Positions 7,892 through 16,611 of a stretch of DNA of 64,000 nucleotides are shown piece by piece. The stretch spans positions 1-64,000 of the forward strand of contig NZ_AUUU01000007.1 of the NCBI RefSeq assembly GCF_002760435.1, read 5' to 3'. The translations under genes were made by a program, and so were the position numbers. Source of the stretch: Clostridium sp. LS (GTDB lineage: Bacteria; Bacillota; Clostridia; Clostridiales; Clostridiaceae). The stretch's first letter is position 1. Every line of letters starts with the position of its first letter. The notes beneath the pieces are model-generated. The model made no database searches. It worked only from the letters and a program-made list of their open reading frames with translations, and was not told the DNA's origin.

Positions 7892-9430
7892 TTACTTAAT
7901 ACTTTTTAGTATTGTATCAATATTATTATAATTAGCTCCAAGATCTTTAGCCTTAAGTATCTCTTCTTTTGCTAAATCAAACTTTTTCATATTATAATAT
8001 ACTATTCCCAGGCAATAATGCCCATCTTTTAAATCTAGCTGTTCTAAGTCCTTTGAATAGTTAACAGCATCATCATATTTCTTTAAATAGATATCTGAAT
8101 TAACAATGCATTTTAAAGTATAAATTTTTATATTTTCAGATGGATTTAATTCCAAGATTTCCTTGGAAATTTTTTCGGCCTCTTTCCAATTTTGTGCATT
8201 AAAATATTGCTCTAGTTCTGTTACTAATCTTATTTCTTTACTTTGAGTATTATTAAAGCCCCAAAAAACTGTTGATGACGTTATTATAACTGCTAGTAAT
8301 AAATAGACATATCTATTAAAATACCATAATCTCTTTTTCGATTCATTGAAAATACCTGCAAAAGTTAATCCGCCTATAAGCCCTCCCAAATGTGCAAAAT
8401 TATCTATTCCTGATTTAGTAAATCCATAAAACAAGTTTATGCATATTATTCCAACAATGTTGTAGCCTAAGCCAGACTTAAATAATGCTGGTTTCTCTAT
8501 ACATATAAAAAGGATAGCTCCAAATAATCCGAAAATAGCTCCTGATGCTCCTGCTCCAGGATTCATATTAAATGCGAAACTAAATATATTACCTAAAATT
8601 CCGGCTGCAAAATATATAGCTATAAACTTGCCCTTCCCAAAAATTTTTTCAGCAAGTATACCGACTAAATATAATGAATAACAGTTTAAAGCTACATGAA
8701 CTATGTTAACATGTAAAAATATTGGCGCTATAAACCTCCAATATTCTCCTTGTAATATATGTTCATTTTCTTTACTTCCAAATTCTAATAGCAGTGTATT
8801 ATAATCTGTACCTGATTTCCATGAATATAACCCCATTAAAGCAAATATTAAAAGATTTAATGCAATTAATATGTACGTAATTACTGGTTTTTGACTCTTA
8901 AATTCAACCCTAGATTCCATTTTCTTTTTCTCTACAATGTCTTCAAAGCTTGCAGATGAATTATCAATTTTCTTATATTCACTAAAATACTTATTTAAAT
9001 GTTCTTTTACTCCAAATTCATCTTTTTTAGTTTTGAAATGACTCATAACACTTTGCTTTTCAAGATTCACAACAATACTTCTTAAATATTTTCTGCCTGC
9101 TACTTTATTAACTTGGTTATCCTCAATAAGCTTGATTATCTCTATTGGTGGGTCATTTTGAAAAATGAATATTCCGAATGAATATACAAAAGTATTCTTC
9201 TTAGTATTAAGAAGACTTTGCTTAACATCTATAAAATATTGTTTTATTTCTTCTTCAGAAAACAAGTCCCCATTAATTAATTCCAACGCAATCATTGTGC
9301 CAAAATAATCTTTCATCATTATATTATCTTTTTCGTCTATTTTTACTTTATTCTCTTCATCACATAAAGGTATAAAATCCTTATATTGGGTAAAACTCTT
9401 CATTATTAATTCAATTTCATCTTTATACAT
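7892..9430 (-). CDS. rhomboid intramembrane serine protease with C-terminal TPR
   Basis: A 512-residue membrane protease. Residues 1-180 are a soluble N-terminal region without a recognised domain. About 185-390 is the six-or-more-helix rhomboid core: HVNIVHVALNCYSLYLVG on the loop-1 side, catalytic Ser in GASGAIFG, and catalytic His in HLGGLIGG. After the last helix (about 395-410), residues 415-510 form TPR-like repeats. This domain order resembles B. subtilis GluP (YqgP), which takes part in membrane-protein quality control and Mg homeostasis. GGGGG precedes the ATG. The gene stands alone. Confidence 0.9.
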   Translation of the reverse strand: MYKDEIELIMKSFTQYKDFIPLCDEENKVKIDEKDNIMMKDYFGTMIALELINGDLFSEEEIKQYFIDVKQSLLNTKKNTFVYSFGIFIFQNDPPIEIIKLIEDNQVNKVAGRKYLRSIVVNLEKQSVMSHFKTKKDEFGVKEHLNKYFSEYKKIDNSSASFEDIVEKKKMESRVEFKSQKPVITYILIALNLLIFALMGLYSWKSGTDYNTLLLEFGSKENEHILQGEYWRFIAPIFLHVNIVHVALNCYSLYLVGILAEKIFGKGKFIAIYFAAGILGNIFSFAFNMNPGAGASGAIFGLFGAILFICIEKPALFKSGLGYNIVGIICINLFYGFTKSGIDNFAHLGGLIGGLTFAGIFNESKKRLWYFNRYVYLLLAVIITSSTVFWGFNNTQSKEIRLVTELEQYFNAQNWKEAEKISKEILELNPSENIKIYTLKCIVNSDIYLKKYDDAVNYSKDLEQLDLKDGHYCLGIVYYNMKKFDLAKEEILKAKDLGANYNNIDTILKSIK

Positions 9431-9601
9431 ATAATCCCCCTATCTCAATATTAAGAAATATAACTATATTTTACCACAAAATAAATATAAAGTGAGTGTG
9501 ACATAGTCACTCCTTTTTACTTTATAAAAATTTATTCATTTGATATTGAACGATTTTCCTCAAAGATGAATATCATGTATTCGAAAGGGGCTGATTCAAA
9601 A

Positions 9602-9961
9602 ATGGAATTAGATGGAGTTAACTATAGCAATAACATGCGAAATTTACAAGGCAAATGCCAAAAATACTTATACTGCGATGTTACTTTAATAATGTCAGAT
9701 GGAAGCATATTTGATGGAATTATTGAAAATGCAGATCAAGACCGTATTGTAATGTTAGTTGGTGAGGATGCAATGGATCTAGATGATAATAATGATGATG
9801 AATATAATTATGATGAAAAAAGACAGTATGGGAATGTTGGATTTCATCATCGTCCACGAAGAAGATTTAGACGTTTTAGACGTAGATTTTTCCCGTTCGC
9901 TAATATAGCTGCTTTAGAATTATTATCATTCATTCCTTCACACCATCATCATCCTTATTAA
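9602..9961 (+). CDS. small LSm-like protein with Arg/Phe-rich tail, possibly a spore coat protein
   Basis: A 119-residue protein. Residues 25-60 look like a short Sm-like beta segment (CDVTLIMSDGSIFDGIIENADQD...). An acidic run (DLDDNNDDEYNYD) and then a very basic tail (RPRRRFRRFRRRFF) follow, ending in FIPSHHHHPY. Related uncharacterised proteins are common in spore-forming Firmicutes, and the layout suggests a coat or RNA-binding role; this is inference. I start at 9602, 10 nt after AAAGGGG; an upstream ATG at 9566 has no ribosome binding site. A strong terminator follows at once. Confidence 0.75.
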   Translation: MELDGVNYSNNMRNLQGKCQKYLYCDVTLIMSDGSIFDGIIENADQDRIVMLVGEDAMDLDDNNDDEYNYDEKRQYGNVGFHHRPRRRFRRFRRRFFPFANIAALELLSFIPSHHHHPY

Positions 9962-9968
9962 GAAAGAA

Positions 9969-10000
9969 AGAGTATAAGGGTTAGGCTTATACTCTTTATA
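9969..10000 (+). terminator. rho-independent terminator
   Basis: AGAGTATAAG (9969-9978) and CTTATACTCT (9986-9995) make a perfect 10-bp stem followed by TTTATATATTTT, 8 nt after the stop of the preceding gene. Confidence 0.85.
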
Positions 10001-10359
10001 TATTTTATGTTCAATTACTTTGACATTATTGAATAATGATATATTTAAAACTTTTATTTATTAAGAACATATTTTATTAATTACTACGTCAAATCTAAAG
10101 TTTATCTAATTTTAGTATGATACATGAATCACTTATCGTTAGTTTAATTTCAAACCTCATACAAAACTTTATACAATACTATGTGTAAAAATGAATAAAT
10201 TTTATCAATATAGACAGCCTATAACTGTATATTTTATTAATAAAAGCGTATGGATGATTAACTTTACATTCTAGTATTGTGTAATTTCTTCATTTGATGA
10301 AAATCTGCATCCGTTAGTAGAATGGTGTAGTGAAAGTATTACAAATTAATAAAATTACT
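10001..10359. other. intergenic, nothing recognised
   Basis: About 360 bases of AT-rich sequence between two convergent units. No frame, hairpin or repeat convincing enough to name. Confidence 0.4.
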
Positions 10360-10968
10360 TTATACCTTTTTCAAAATCATTTTAATACCAAAACATATTA
10401 ATAAAAATCCAACAAATATATTTAATATTTGTATTACACTAGTGGGTAAAAATATCTTAGTAAAACTTCCTATTAGATTAATTAGTGATAGAAAGAATAT
10501 TGTAGATAATAATGCTCCAAAGCCAAAAGAGTAAACATCTTGCCTTTTTATATTTTCTTCAGTAATCTTTGTTGAAAATATACCCGCCCAAAAAATTATT
10601 GTCAAAGGATTTGATGAAGTAATGATAATTGCACTTGTAAGTGCATTAGTAGAAATGAAAATCCCCTGTATACTTAAGCTCGGTATAATTTCAATATTAA
10701 ATTGATTTAAAATTGCGCCGAATCCAAAAATAAATAGAATTATAGAACCAAACATTTTTAAACATACCTTTATGTTCTTTTTATCAATTATTGAAGCTAC
10801 ACCAAGAATAGCAATAGTAATAAAAATCCCATCAACTAAAGCAACACCTAATACACTTATTTCTCCAGTATAAAATCCATTTAATGCTGCCATTTGAAAT
10901 ATAAATAAACAAACAGGTCCAATTGCAAATTGTAGCAGCATACCGAATTTAAAACCTTTAAAAATCAT
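10360..10968 (-). CDS. LysE-family amino-acid exporter
   Basis: A 202-residue integral membrane protein with about six hydrophobic helices. The N-terminal GMLLQFAIGPVCLFIFQMAALNG is the LysE/RhtB signature region, and SNPLTIIFWAGIFS is the second typical motif. Members export amino acids or related metabolites; the substrate cannot be read from the sequence. I take the ATG at 10968, which has GAGAGG upstream inside the 3' end of the Lrp gene. The stop of the Lrp regulator lies 12 nt before this start, so the two form one transcript and the regulator probably controls the exporter. Confidence 0.87.
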   Translation of the reverse strand: MIFKGFKFGMLLQFAIGPVCLFIFQMAALNGFYTGEISVLGVALVDGIFITIAILGVASIIDKKNIKVCLKMFGSIILFIFGFGAILNQFNIEIIPSLSIQGIFISTNALTSAIIITSSNPLTIIFWAGIFSTKITEENIKRQDVYSFGFGALLSTIFFLSLINLIGSFTKIFLPTSVIQILNIFVGFLLICFGIKMILKKV

Positions 10969-10979
10969 TTTATTACCTC

Positions 10980-11420
10980 TCAAATATTAATATCTTCCTT
11001 CAACGAAGAAAGAGCTATTATTGTATTTGATTTAATTACACCTTTTATATTTTTTAATATTTTTGATATAAAATGTTCTAAAGAATTTGTATCTTCTACG
11101 AGCACTTTTAATAAGTAATCATACTCGCCAACAACATGGTGACACTCTAATACAGAATTATATTGAACAATATATTTTCTAAATCCCTCTACATTTTCTG
11201 GCTTATCAATGTTAACAAAGACAAAAGCTAAGAGTCTAAAATTAATTTTGTCTCTATTAACTTTTATAGTATATTTTTCAATTATATCTGCTTCTTCCAT
11301 CTTTCTTATTCTTTCTGCTACAGCAGGAATAGATAGATTTACTCTTTTACTTATTTCTGAAGATGATGCCCTACCATTTTCTTTTAAAACATCAATAATT
11401 TTTAAATCAATTGTATCCAT
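10980..11420 (-). CDS. Lrp/AsnC-family transcriptional regulator
   Basis: A 146-residue regulator with an N-terminal winged helix (IIDVLKENGRASSSEISKRVNLSIPAVAERIRKMEE, residues 8-42) and a C-terminal RAM/AsnC ligand-binding domain containing ECHHVVGEYDYLLKVLVED. Such proteins bind amino acids as octamers or dimers. Its stop lies just before the LysE-type exporter start, the usual arrangement for an exporter controlled by the amino acid it removes (compare LysG-LysE, though LysG is of another family). Confidence 0.92.
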   Translation of the reverse strand: MDTIDLKIIDVLKENGRASSSEISKRVNLSIPAVAERIRKMEEADIIEKYTIKVNRDKINFRLLAFVFVNIDKPENVEGFRKYIVQYNSVLECHHVVGEYDYLLKVLVEDTNSLEHFISKILKNIKGVIKSNTIIALSSLKEDINI

Positions 11421-11754
11421 AACATTTAACCACCTTTTAATTTATTTAATTAATGTTATTGTACAAATAAATTTAATTTAAATAAATAATTTCTAAAATT
11501 ACAATAAAATATTAGTTATTTTTAATATTAACTTACAATATTTAAAGTTCATGCTACTAATTTTAGTATTAAACCTAAATATCTGTAACTGGTTAATTTT
11601 CTTTTTTCTATATCAAGTATCGAGTAAATCCATTAATCCTACATCCGTTTTTAGTATTACGCAAAAAATACCGCATAACATAATGCGATATTTTTATTAA
11701 TCTCTAATATAATAATAATCCACGCCAGTAATTTAATAGTTATTCTAATTCTCT
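11421..11754. other. intergenic with repeat-type terminator
   Basis: Upstream region of the Lrp gene and 3' end of the membrane gene. Apart from the terminator at 11663-11697 and the adjoining CTACATCCGTTTTTAGTATT, which recurs in degenerate form elsewhere, I see nothing. Confidence 0.4.
11663..11697 (-). terminator. terminator between convergent flanks
   Basis: ATACCGCAT and ATGCGATAT pair with one mismatch around AACATA. The minus strand then runs TATTTTTTGCG, so it can end the membrane gene at 11755; the plus strand also has TATTTTTATT after it. Confidence 0.65.
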
Positions 11755-12144
11755 CTACGTAAATAATAAAACAGTTACACTTAATATAAATTGTATAATT
11801 GAAAATGGAGTCATTACATATTTTTCTTTTTTACTTTTTGTTAGAATTCCATTCCCTACAATTGCATATGCAAGGAATAAAGTATTCACTATTATAACTA
11901 TCTTCATAAACATAGAGTTAAATCCCATATGTAATATATCACCTCTTTGCAAATAAGCCATACCAATAAAGGTAAATATACAAAAAAAAGTTCCACTTGT
12001 GAAACGCATTTTTTTTGGTAGTACTTTATTTTGCCCTCCAAGTACATATTCACCAAATGGAGCCCCAAATGTAATGGATAACTGTAATAAAGCCATTCCA
12101 AAAGTAATCACTGCACATATGAGTGAACTAACATAACCTATCAT
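11755..12144 (-). CDS. four-helix membrane protein of unknown function, MerR-controlled
   Basis: A 129-residue protein with four hydrophobic helices (about 5-27, 45-65, 75-97, 108-128) and a conserved-looking FGAPFGEYVLGGQNKVLP loop after the first. Similar short proteins are known from many bacteria without an assigned role. GAGGAG lies upstream of the ATG. It follows the MerR gene after 79 bases, and that gap contains a promoter with the long spacer and palindrome expected for MerR control. The protein therefore probably answers the signal that the MerR protein senses. An exporter role is possible but not shown. Confidence 0.75.
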   Translation of the reverse strand: MIGYVSSLICAVITFGMALLQLSITFGAPFGEYVLGGQNKVLPKKMRFTSGTFFCIFTFIGMAYLQRGDILHMGFNSMFMKIVIIVNTLFLAYAIVGNGILTKSKKEKYVMTPFSIIQFILSVTVLLFT

Positions 12145-12183
12145 ATTAACATCTCCTCGATTTTTTATATTGTATTTGTTAAT

Positions 12184-12215
12184 ATAATAAACCCTGTAGT
12201 ATACTACCTAGTCAA
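12184..12215 (-). promoter_or_regulatory. MerR-type stretched promoter with palindromic operator
   Basis: On the minus strand a -35 TTGACT (12210-12215) and a -10 TATTAT (12184-12189) are separated by 20 bp (19 if TTATTA is used), longer than the normal 17. The spacer contains the perfect palindrome GTAGTATACTAC (12196-12207). This is the standard layout of promoters activated by MerR-family proteins through DNA distortion, and it lies between merR-like 12224-12622 and the membrane gene. Confidence 0.75.
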
Positions 12216-12223
12216 TACTCTTT

Positions 12224-12622
12224 TTATTTTATTTTTTTCTTTATTTCAATACAACTTCTTATATTATAATTCTCAATATTATATATAACCTTTTCCAATC
12301 CCCTTTTTAAACCACGCAAATCTTCAATTTTATTCTCAATTACTTCTATTTTCTTAAATATCATTTCTTTGAATAAATCATTTTGAGAATTCAGCTCTTC
12401 TTCCGGAAAAGAAATAATATTTTTTATTTCATTTAGAGTGAAACCAGAATCTTTTATTATTAAAATTACTTCCATTACTTCAATATGGCGCTTGGTATAT
12501 ATTTTATAACCATTTTCCTTTTTTTCAGGTAATGGTAATAATCCAAACTTTTCATAGTATCGAATTGTTTCCTTATTTACTCCTAGTAATTTAGAAATTT
12601 GACCAATTGTATATTCTTCCAT
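12224..12622 (-). CDS. MerR-family transcriptional regulator
   Basis: A 132-residue regulator. The N-terminal winged helix reads YTIGQISKLLGVNKETIRYYEKFGLL (residues 4-29), followed by the KKENGYKIYT wing and a long dimerisation coiled coil rich in Lys and Glu. The short C-terminus has only one Cys (RSCIEIKKK), so a paired-Cys metal site like that of MerR or CueR is unlikely and the signal is unknown. It controls, with high likelihood, the membrane gene directly downstream through the stretched promoter in the gap. Confidence 0.9.
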   Translation of the reverse strand: MEEYTIGQISKLLGVNKETIRYYEKFGLLPLPEKKENGYKIYTKRHIEVMEVILIIKDSGFTLNEIKNIISFPEEELNSQNDLFKEMIFKKIEVIENKIEDLRGLKRGLEKVIYNIENYNIRSCIEIKKKIK

Positions 12623-12934
12623 TTATCCTCCATATAACTGCTTACGCTCCCAGTTTACAAGTGTTTACTATTTATAAATCAATTATAGCATATTGTGTAT
12701 TTTAAAAATTTCATTTAGGAAAAATCAAAGCTATTCATCATGATGATAATGCATATCTAAGTACTATTGTTGATGAAGCTATCAGCTATTATTATGAATA
12801 TCTTAAAACATCTCTATTTAATTATATACATATATTGAAGTTATTGTTATAATCGAAGAATGTATTAACTACAATTTATTCCGTAATTGTAAAAAGTTCA
12901 GATTTATCAAATTATTGCCAAGGAGAAAAGACTA
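12623..12934. other. divergent intergenic region with possible promoter and coding relic
   Basis: An extended -10 (TGTTATAAT, 12846-12853) lies upstream of the GNAT gene. Around 12718-12825 the plus strand reads an open stretch (AIHHDDNAYLSTIVDEAISYYYEY) without a start codon or family match. It may be the relic of a gene. Confidence 0.35.
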
Positions 12935-13435
12935 ATGGATATCATTAAGGGACAGAAGCAAGACCTATCAAGCATTCTTAATATAATTTCAAACTGTATA
13001 AAGTATATGGAAAGTCAAGGCCTATATTTGTGGGATGAATTTTATCCCAATTCAGGTATTATTGAAAATGATATTAAGCGTGAGGATTGTTACGTTTTAA
13101 AGACTAATGGAAAATGTGTAGCATATGTTGCAATAAATGAAGAGCAGCCACCTGAATACAGTCAAATAAACTGGATTAGCAATGGAAGAAAGGTGCTAGT
13201 TATTCATAGATTATCTGTTCATCCTGAATTTCAAGGAAAAGGTATTGCAAAAAAAATGCTAAAATTCATTGAAGATTTCGCTACTAAAAATAACTATTCA
13301 AGCATTAGGCTAGACGCTTATAGTGCAAATGAAAATGCACTTAGATTATATGAGAATTTTGATTATGCGAAAGTGGGACAATTTTATCTTCCAGTAAAAG
13401 AGTTACCTTTCTATTGTTATGAGAAAAATATTTAA
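12935..13435 (+). CDS. GNAT N-acetyltransferase
   Basis: A 166-residue single-domain acyl-CoA acetyltransferase. The acetyl-CoA loop HPEFQGKGIAKKML lies at about residues 93-106. LSV on the strand before it and the late SIRLDAYSANENALRLYENFDY block (motif B) are complete. AAGGAGAAAAG precedes the ATG. The acceptor is unknown. A small internally deleted copy of this gene lies at 6525-6607, so the locus has been duplicated at least once. Confidence 0.88.
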   Translation: MDIIKGQKQDLSSILNIISNCIKYMESQGLYLWDEFYPNSGIIENDIKREDCYVLKTNGKCVAYVAINEEQPPEYSQINWISNGRKVLVIHRLSVHPEFQGKGIAKKMLKFIEDFATKNNYSSIRLDAYSANENALRLYENFDYAKVGQFYLPVKELPFYCYEKNI

Positions 13436-13516
13436 ACCACCTACTATGTTAATCCCACTTAGCTAGGCGCACAATTGGAATTTGGAGCTTAGATAAGAGG
13501 TAATAGTTATAAAGTT

Positions 13517-13721
13517 GAATAAATGCTAAGGATACCTTATGTTGTCAGCTTCACAGTGGAAAAACACGCAAAATAAGGTAGGATACAAATTTTGTTTATA
13601 AAAATAGAGTAGCTTTTACACTACTCCATAAAACTATTTATTTTCTTAATTGTGCTTTAGTTATTGTTTATAATTAAGCACTTACTATGATTTGACTTTC
13701 ACTTACACCAGAATCAACTAA
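13517..13721 (-). repeat. copy B of the duplicated LRR-gene 3' end
   Basis: This 205-base block, the partner of 2400-2604, contains the last codons of the intact BspA-like gene, its stop and its terminator. The block extends about 150 bases beyond the stop, so more than coding sequence was duplicated. Confidence 0.75.
13605..13628 (-). terminator. terminator of the BspA-like gene
   Basis: GAGTAG (13607-13612) and CTACTC (13621-13626) form a stem with an 8-nt loop, followed on the minus strand by TATTTTTAT. It lies about 50 bases past the stop. Confidence 0.7.
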
Positions 13722-14441
13722 AAGTTGCTTAGTTGTTTCACTGCTTACATAAAATTTGGCTTTATCACAAAATCTAAATGCATCCATTCCTATACTTGTT
13801 ACACTATTAGGAATTTTTACACTTGTTAAATTAATACAACCTTGAAATTCAAACTGATTTATGCTTGTTATACTGCCCGGAATTATTATGCTTTTTAAAT
13901 TAGTACATCCATCAAATGCAAATGGATCTATACTTTTTACGCTATTAGGAATGACTATGCTTGTTAGATTACTACAGTTCATAAATACTATAGATTCTAT
14001 ACCTGTTGTACTATCTGGGATTGTTACGCTTGTTAAATTCTTGCAGGCAGACGCTGATGTAAATCTTATACGTTTTATCTCAGTATCATCAATTTTGTTT
14101 GGTATCACTACTGAACTATCAGAACCGGTATATTCTACTATTGTTCCAGTTGATTTATCAAATTTAAAACTTCCACTTGTTGTAAGTTCTGTCCTCGCAC
14201 CACTATCATTTAGATAATATCCATCAATTGTTGTATCTTTAGCCATGTAACCTTTAGAATCAAAATAGTACCATTTAGAATCAATTAACCTCCAACCTGT
14301 AGCCCATGAATTTCCTTCTTTATACCACCAACCTGTAGGATTTTGTTTCCATTCTGCACTTGCTCCTATTGGATTTAGTGCTAATACCGAAGCTGCAATT
14401 AATGAACTCGCTATTACTTTTTTCAATCTAAAACTTCTCAT
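13674..14441 (-). CDS. secreted cell-wall-binding, BspA-like leucine-rich protein
   Basis: A 255-residue secreted protein. A signal peptide (residues 1-29, cleavage after GASA) is followed by cell-wall/choline-binding-type repeats rich in Trp and Tyr (WKQNPTGWWYKEGNSWATGW, then WYYFDSKGYM, about 30-70). A BspA/Treponema-type leucine-rich block follows (about 115-225), with repeats such as LTSVTIPDS and LTSIVIPNSV. The C-terminus ends LLVDSGVSESQIIVSA. Such proteins bind wall polymers through the first part and present the LRR outward. GGGGTAAAG precedes the ATG. It belongs with 20443 and 51034 as one family. Confidence 0.9.
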   Translation of the reverse strand: MRSFRLKKVIASSLIAASVLALNPIGASAEWKQNPTGWWYKEGNSWATGWRLIDSKWYYFDSKGYMAKDTTIDGYYLNDSGARTELTTSGSFKFDKSTGTIVEYTGSDSSVVIPNKIDDTEIKRIRFTSASACKNLTSVTIPDSTTGIESIVFMNCSNLTSIVIPNSVKSIDPFAFDGCTNLKSIIIPGSITSINQFEFQGCINLTSVKIPNSVTSIGMDAFRFCDKAKFYVSSETTKQLLVDSGVSESQIIVSA

Positions 14442-14826
14442 TCTTTACCCCCTATGTAATTTATTGTATTTTATAACATAATATATAATTATATCATATT
14501 TTTTCAATAATACATTTATTATTATTACTAAAAACTACATTTGTAAAAAATCAAAAATATTAGCCTGAATAATTAATTCTGTGCCTATATCCTTCCAATT
14601 CTTTTTTATATTCATCTGTCTTATGTCTAACAAAGTGGGTATTTATATTGAACTATCTAAGATCATGGGCATTTTCACGCCCCAATCTGCTTTACTATGA
14701 CATAATATTAATATCTTTTTTACTTTATGGCAGCATACAATCCCAAATAAAACTATTATTTGGACAAACAGGTTTAATTAAATGCTATAATTGGATATAT
14801 ATTACCAATACATAGGAGGCTCAGAG
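14442..14826. other. intergenic with extended -10 promoter
   Basis: TGCTATAAT (14783-14791) is a good extended -10 element 36 bases upstream of the next gene's start. The rest is AT-rich. A weak open stretch on the minus strand (about 14545-14640) has no start or recognised family. Confidence 0.4.
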
Positions 14827-15222
14827 ATGAAAAAGAAATTAGCTAAACTAATCCTGATTATATCAATATTGATAACTATTTTTTTGTTAACTTTTATTCC
14901 TCATAAATTAGTAGATATTTCATCAGACGATGTATCATCAATATACATTTTTTGTGGAAGGAACGGAACTCATATTGAAATTACAGATAGGGACACAATA
15001 AACCATATAATAAATAATTTGGATTCAATAACCTTTCAAAAGGATAGTTTTAATTTTTTTAGAATGGGGTATGCATATCGAATTACTATTTATACACACA
15101 AGTACATTCCATATAGAGAATTTATTATTAATTCAGATACCAATGTAGTCTATTGGGGTTTTTTATATTATGCTAAAACAAACAAGATTAATTATGAATT
15201 TATTCAAAGTTTATTTAGTTAG
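14827..15222 (+). CDS. membrane-anchored protein of unknown function
   Basis: A 131-residue protein with one N-terminal TM helix (residues 5-24, LAKLILIISILITIFLLTF) and a 105-residue outer domain of mixed strands and helices. I recognise no family. AGGAGG with 6-nt spacing sets the start at 14827, not the upstream ATG at 14791. The last third of the gene was copied to 7711-7774, where only a fragment survives. A strong terminator follows. Confidence 0.7.
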   Translation: MKKKLAKLILIISILITIFLLTFIPHKLVDISSDDVSSIYIFCGRNGTHIEITDRDTINHIINNLDSITFQKDSFNFFRMGYAYRITIYTHKYIPYREFIINSDTNVVYWGFLYYAKTNKINYEFIQSLFS

Positions 15223-15225
15223 ATA

Positions 15226-15265
15226 AAAGCACCCCAAAATTCAATTTTGAATAATGCGGTGCTTT
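15226..15265 (+). terminator. terminator with nested ATTCAA/TTGAAT hairpin
   Basis: AAAGCACC (15226-15233) and GGTGCTTT (15258-15265) enclose a second stem ATTCAA/TTGAAT. It begins 4 bases after the stop at 15222, with T-rich sequence downstream. It belongs to the recurrent terminator family of this window. Confidence 0.75.
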
Positions 15266-15419
15266 GAATAATTTTTCGTTTTTTATCATTCTGATGTAAA
15301 ATATAAAAAATACGTATTAACCTAACTATGCATCATACTTATGCTATACATGGTATGAATAATGCGAAAATACCACTATATCCGAAAAATTCATGTATTT
15401 AACATCCGTAAAAATAAGC

Positions 15420-16343
15420 TTATACATCACCTATCAAATCTACATCAAATGGTGTTTCTTGGTACACATAGTAATTCAACCAATTATTATAAAGTAGATT
15501 TCCATGGGCTCGCCATGAAACTATAGGTGCTTGATTAGGGTCATCCTCTTTGAAATAATTCTTCGGAACCTCAATTTTTTCTCCTTTTTGTAAATCTCTA
15601 AGATACTCATTTTTCAGAGTAAAAGGTCCATATTCTGAATGCCCAATAACAAAAATCTGTTTCCTATCTTTTGACATAATAATGTTAACCCCAGATTCTT
15701 CAGATTCTGAAACAACCTGTAATTCACTCACTCCTTCAATATCCTCTCTTTTTATTTCAAAATACCGTGAGTGTGGTACAGAGTATTCGTCATCAAACCC
15801 TCTTAATAAATCAATGTTTTCAACTGTTGGATGATGTCTAAACACGCCAAACATCTTTTCTTCAAGCGTACGTCTAGGGATGCCGTAATGATAATACAGA
15901 CCTGCCTGGGCTCCCCAGCATAAATGAAAGGTGCTTGTAACATTGGTTTTAGACCATTCCAATATCTTTTTTAGTTCATCCCAGTAAATTACTTCGTCAA
16001 ATTCCATTTTTTCAACCGGGGCTCCTGTGATAATCATCCCGTCAAATTTCTCACCCGATATCTCTGAAAATACTTTATAAAACGTCGATAAATGTTCTCT
16101 GGAGGTATTCTTGGAATCATAGCTTTCCATATGAATAAAAATCACTTCTATTTGAAGCGGCGTGTTAGAAAATGCCCTAAGCAAATCTAGCTCAGTGTCT
16201 TCCTTAAGCGGCATTAGATTCAAAACCAAGATTCTTAGCGGACGTATATCTTGATGGAATGCTCGACTGTTGTTCATTATAAAAATGTTTTCCTGCTCCA
16301 ATAACTGTTTTGCTGGTAAATTATCAGGGACTTTTACTGGCAT
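15420..16343 (-). CDS. metA: homoserine O-acyltransferase, predicted acetyl-specific
   Basis: First step of methionine synthesis: transfers an acyl group from acyl-CoA to L-homoserine. The 307-residue protein is a full-length MetA-type glutamine-amidotransferase-like fold. Catalytic Cys142 sits in [10 protein letters not shown], with His235 and Glu237 in VIGHSEYGP. Residue 111 is Glu (TGAPVE). In the B. cereus and E. coli enzymes Glu111 goes with acetyl-CoA use and Gly111 with succinyl-CoA use, so this should make O-acetylhomoserine. A good promoter lies about 90 bases upstream (16433-16461). I see no SAM riboswitch in the short leader, though such genes often have one. AAAGGAGTGG precedes the ATG. 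Confidence 0.95.
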   Translation of the reverse strand: MPVKVPDNLPAKQLLEQENIFIMNNSRAFHQDIRPLRILVLNLMPLKEDTELDLLRAFSNTPLQIEVIFIHMESYDSKNTSREHLSTFYKVFSEISGEKFDGMIITGAPVEKMEFDEVIYWDELKKILEWSKTNVTSTFHLCWGAQAGLYYHYGIPRRTLEEKMFGVFRHHPTVENIDLLRGFDDEYSVPHSRYFEIKREDIEGVSELQVVSESEESGVNIIMSKDRKQIFVIGHSEYGPFTLKNEYLRDLQKGEKIEVPKNYFKEDDPNQAPIVSWRAHGNLLYNNWLNYYVYQETPFDVDLIGDV

Positions 16344-16432
16344 TTTACCACTCCTTTAACTCTCATTTAGATAAATAATCAGAACTTCACTATTTATCAC
16401 CAACGTTACTTAATAACTTGTAAATATACAAT

Positions 16433-16461
16433 ATTATACCATCAAATTGTATAAGCAACAA
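16433..16461 (-). promoter_or_regulatory. sigma-A-type promoter of metA
   Basis: TTGTTG (16456-16461) and TATAAT (16433-16438) on the minus strand, with a 17-bp spacer. The leader to the start codon is about 80 nt and contains only a small hairpin (GATAAATA/TATTTATC). Confidence 0.6.
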
Positions 16462-16611
16462 ATGTATCCGATAACTTTTATACATTTTTCTCAACCCGTT
16501 ATTCAATTTTCATATAAATTATCAATGTGCCTTACTTCTTCTCCAAATTTTAGTATTCTGTAGAAACAAAATCGCAAATTCAATCTCTTGAATAATTCAA
16601 TATTGGCAAAG

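Noticed and set aside
13861-14217. 118-codon plus-strand ORF
   Set aside because: Reverse reading of the leucine-rich repeats, which gives an open but repetitive frame.
16343-16460. SAM riboswitch upstream of metA
   Set aside because: The leader is short and lacks the S-box core; only a small hairpin is seen.
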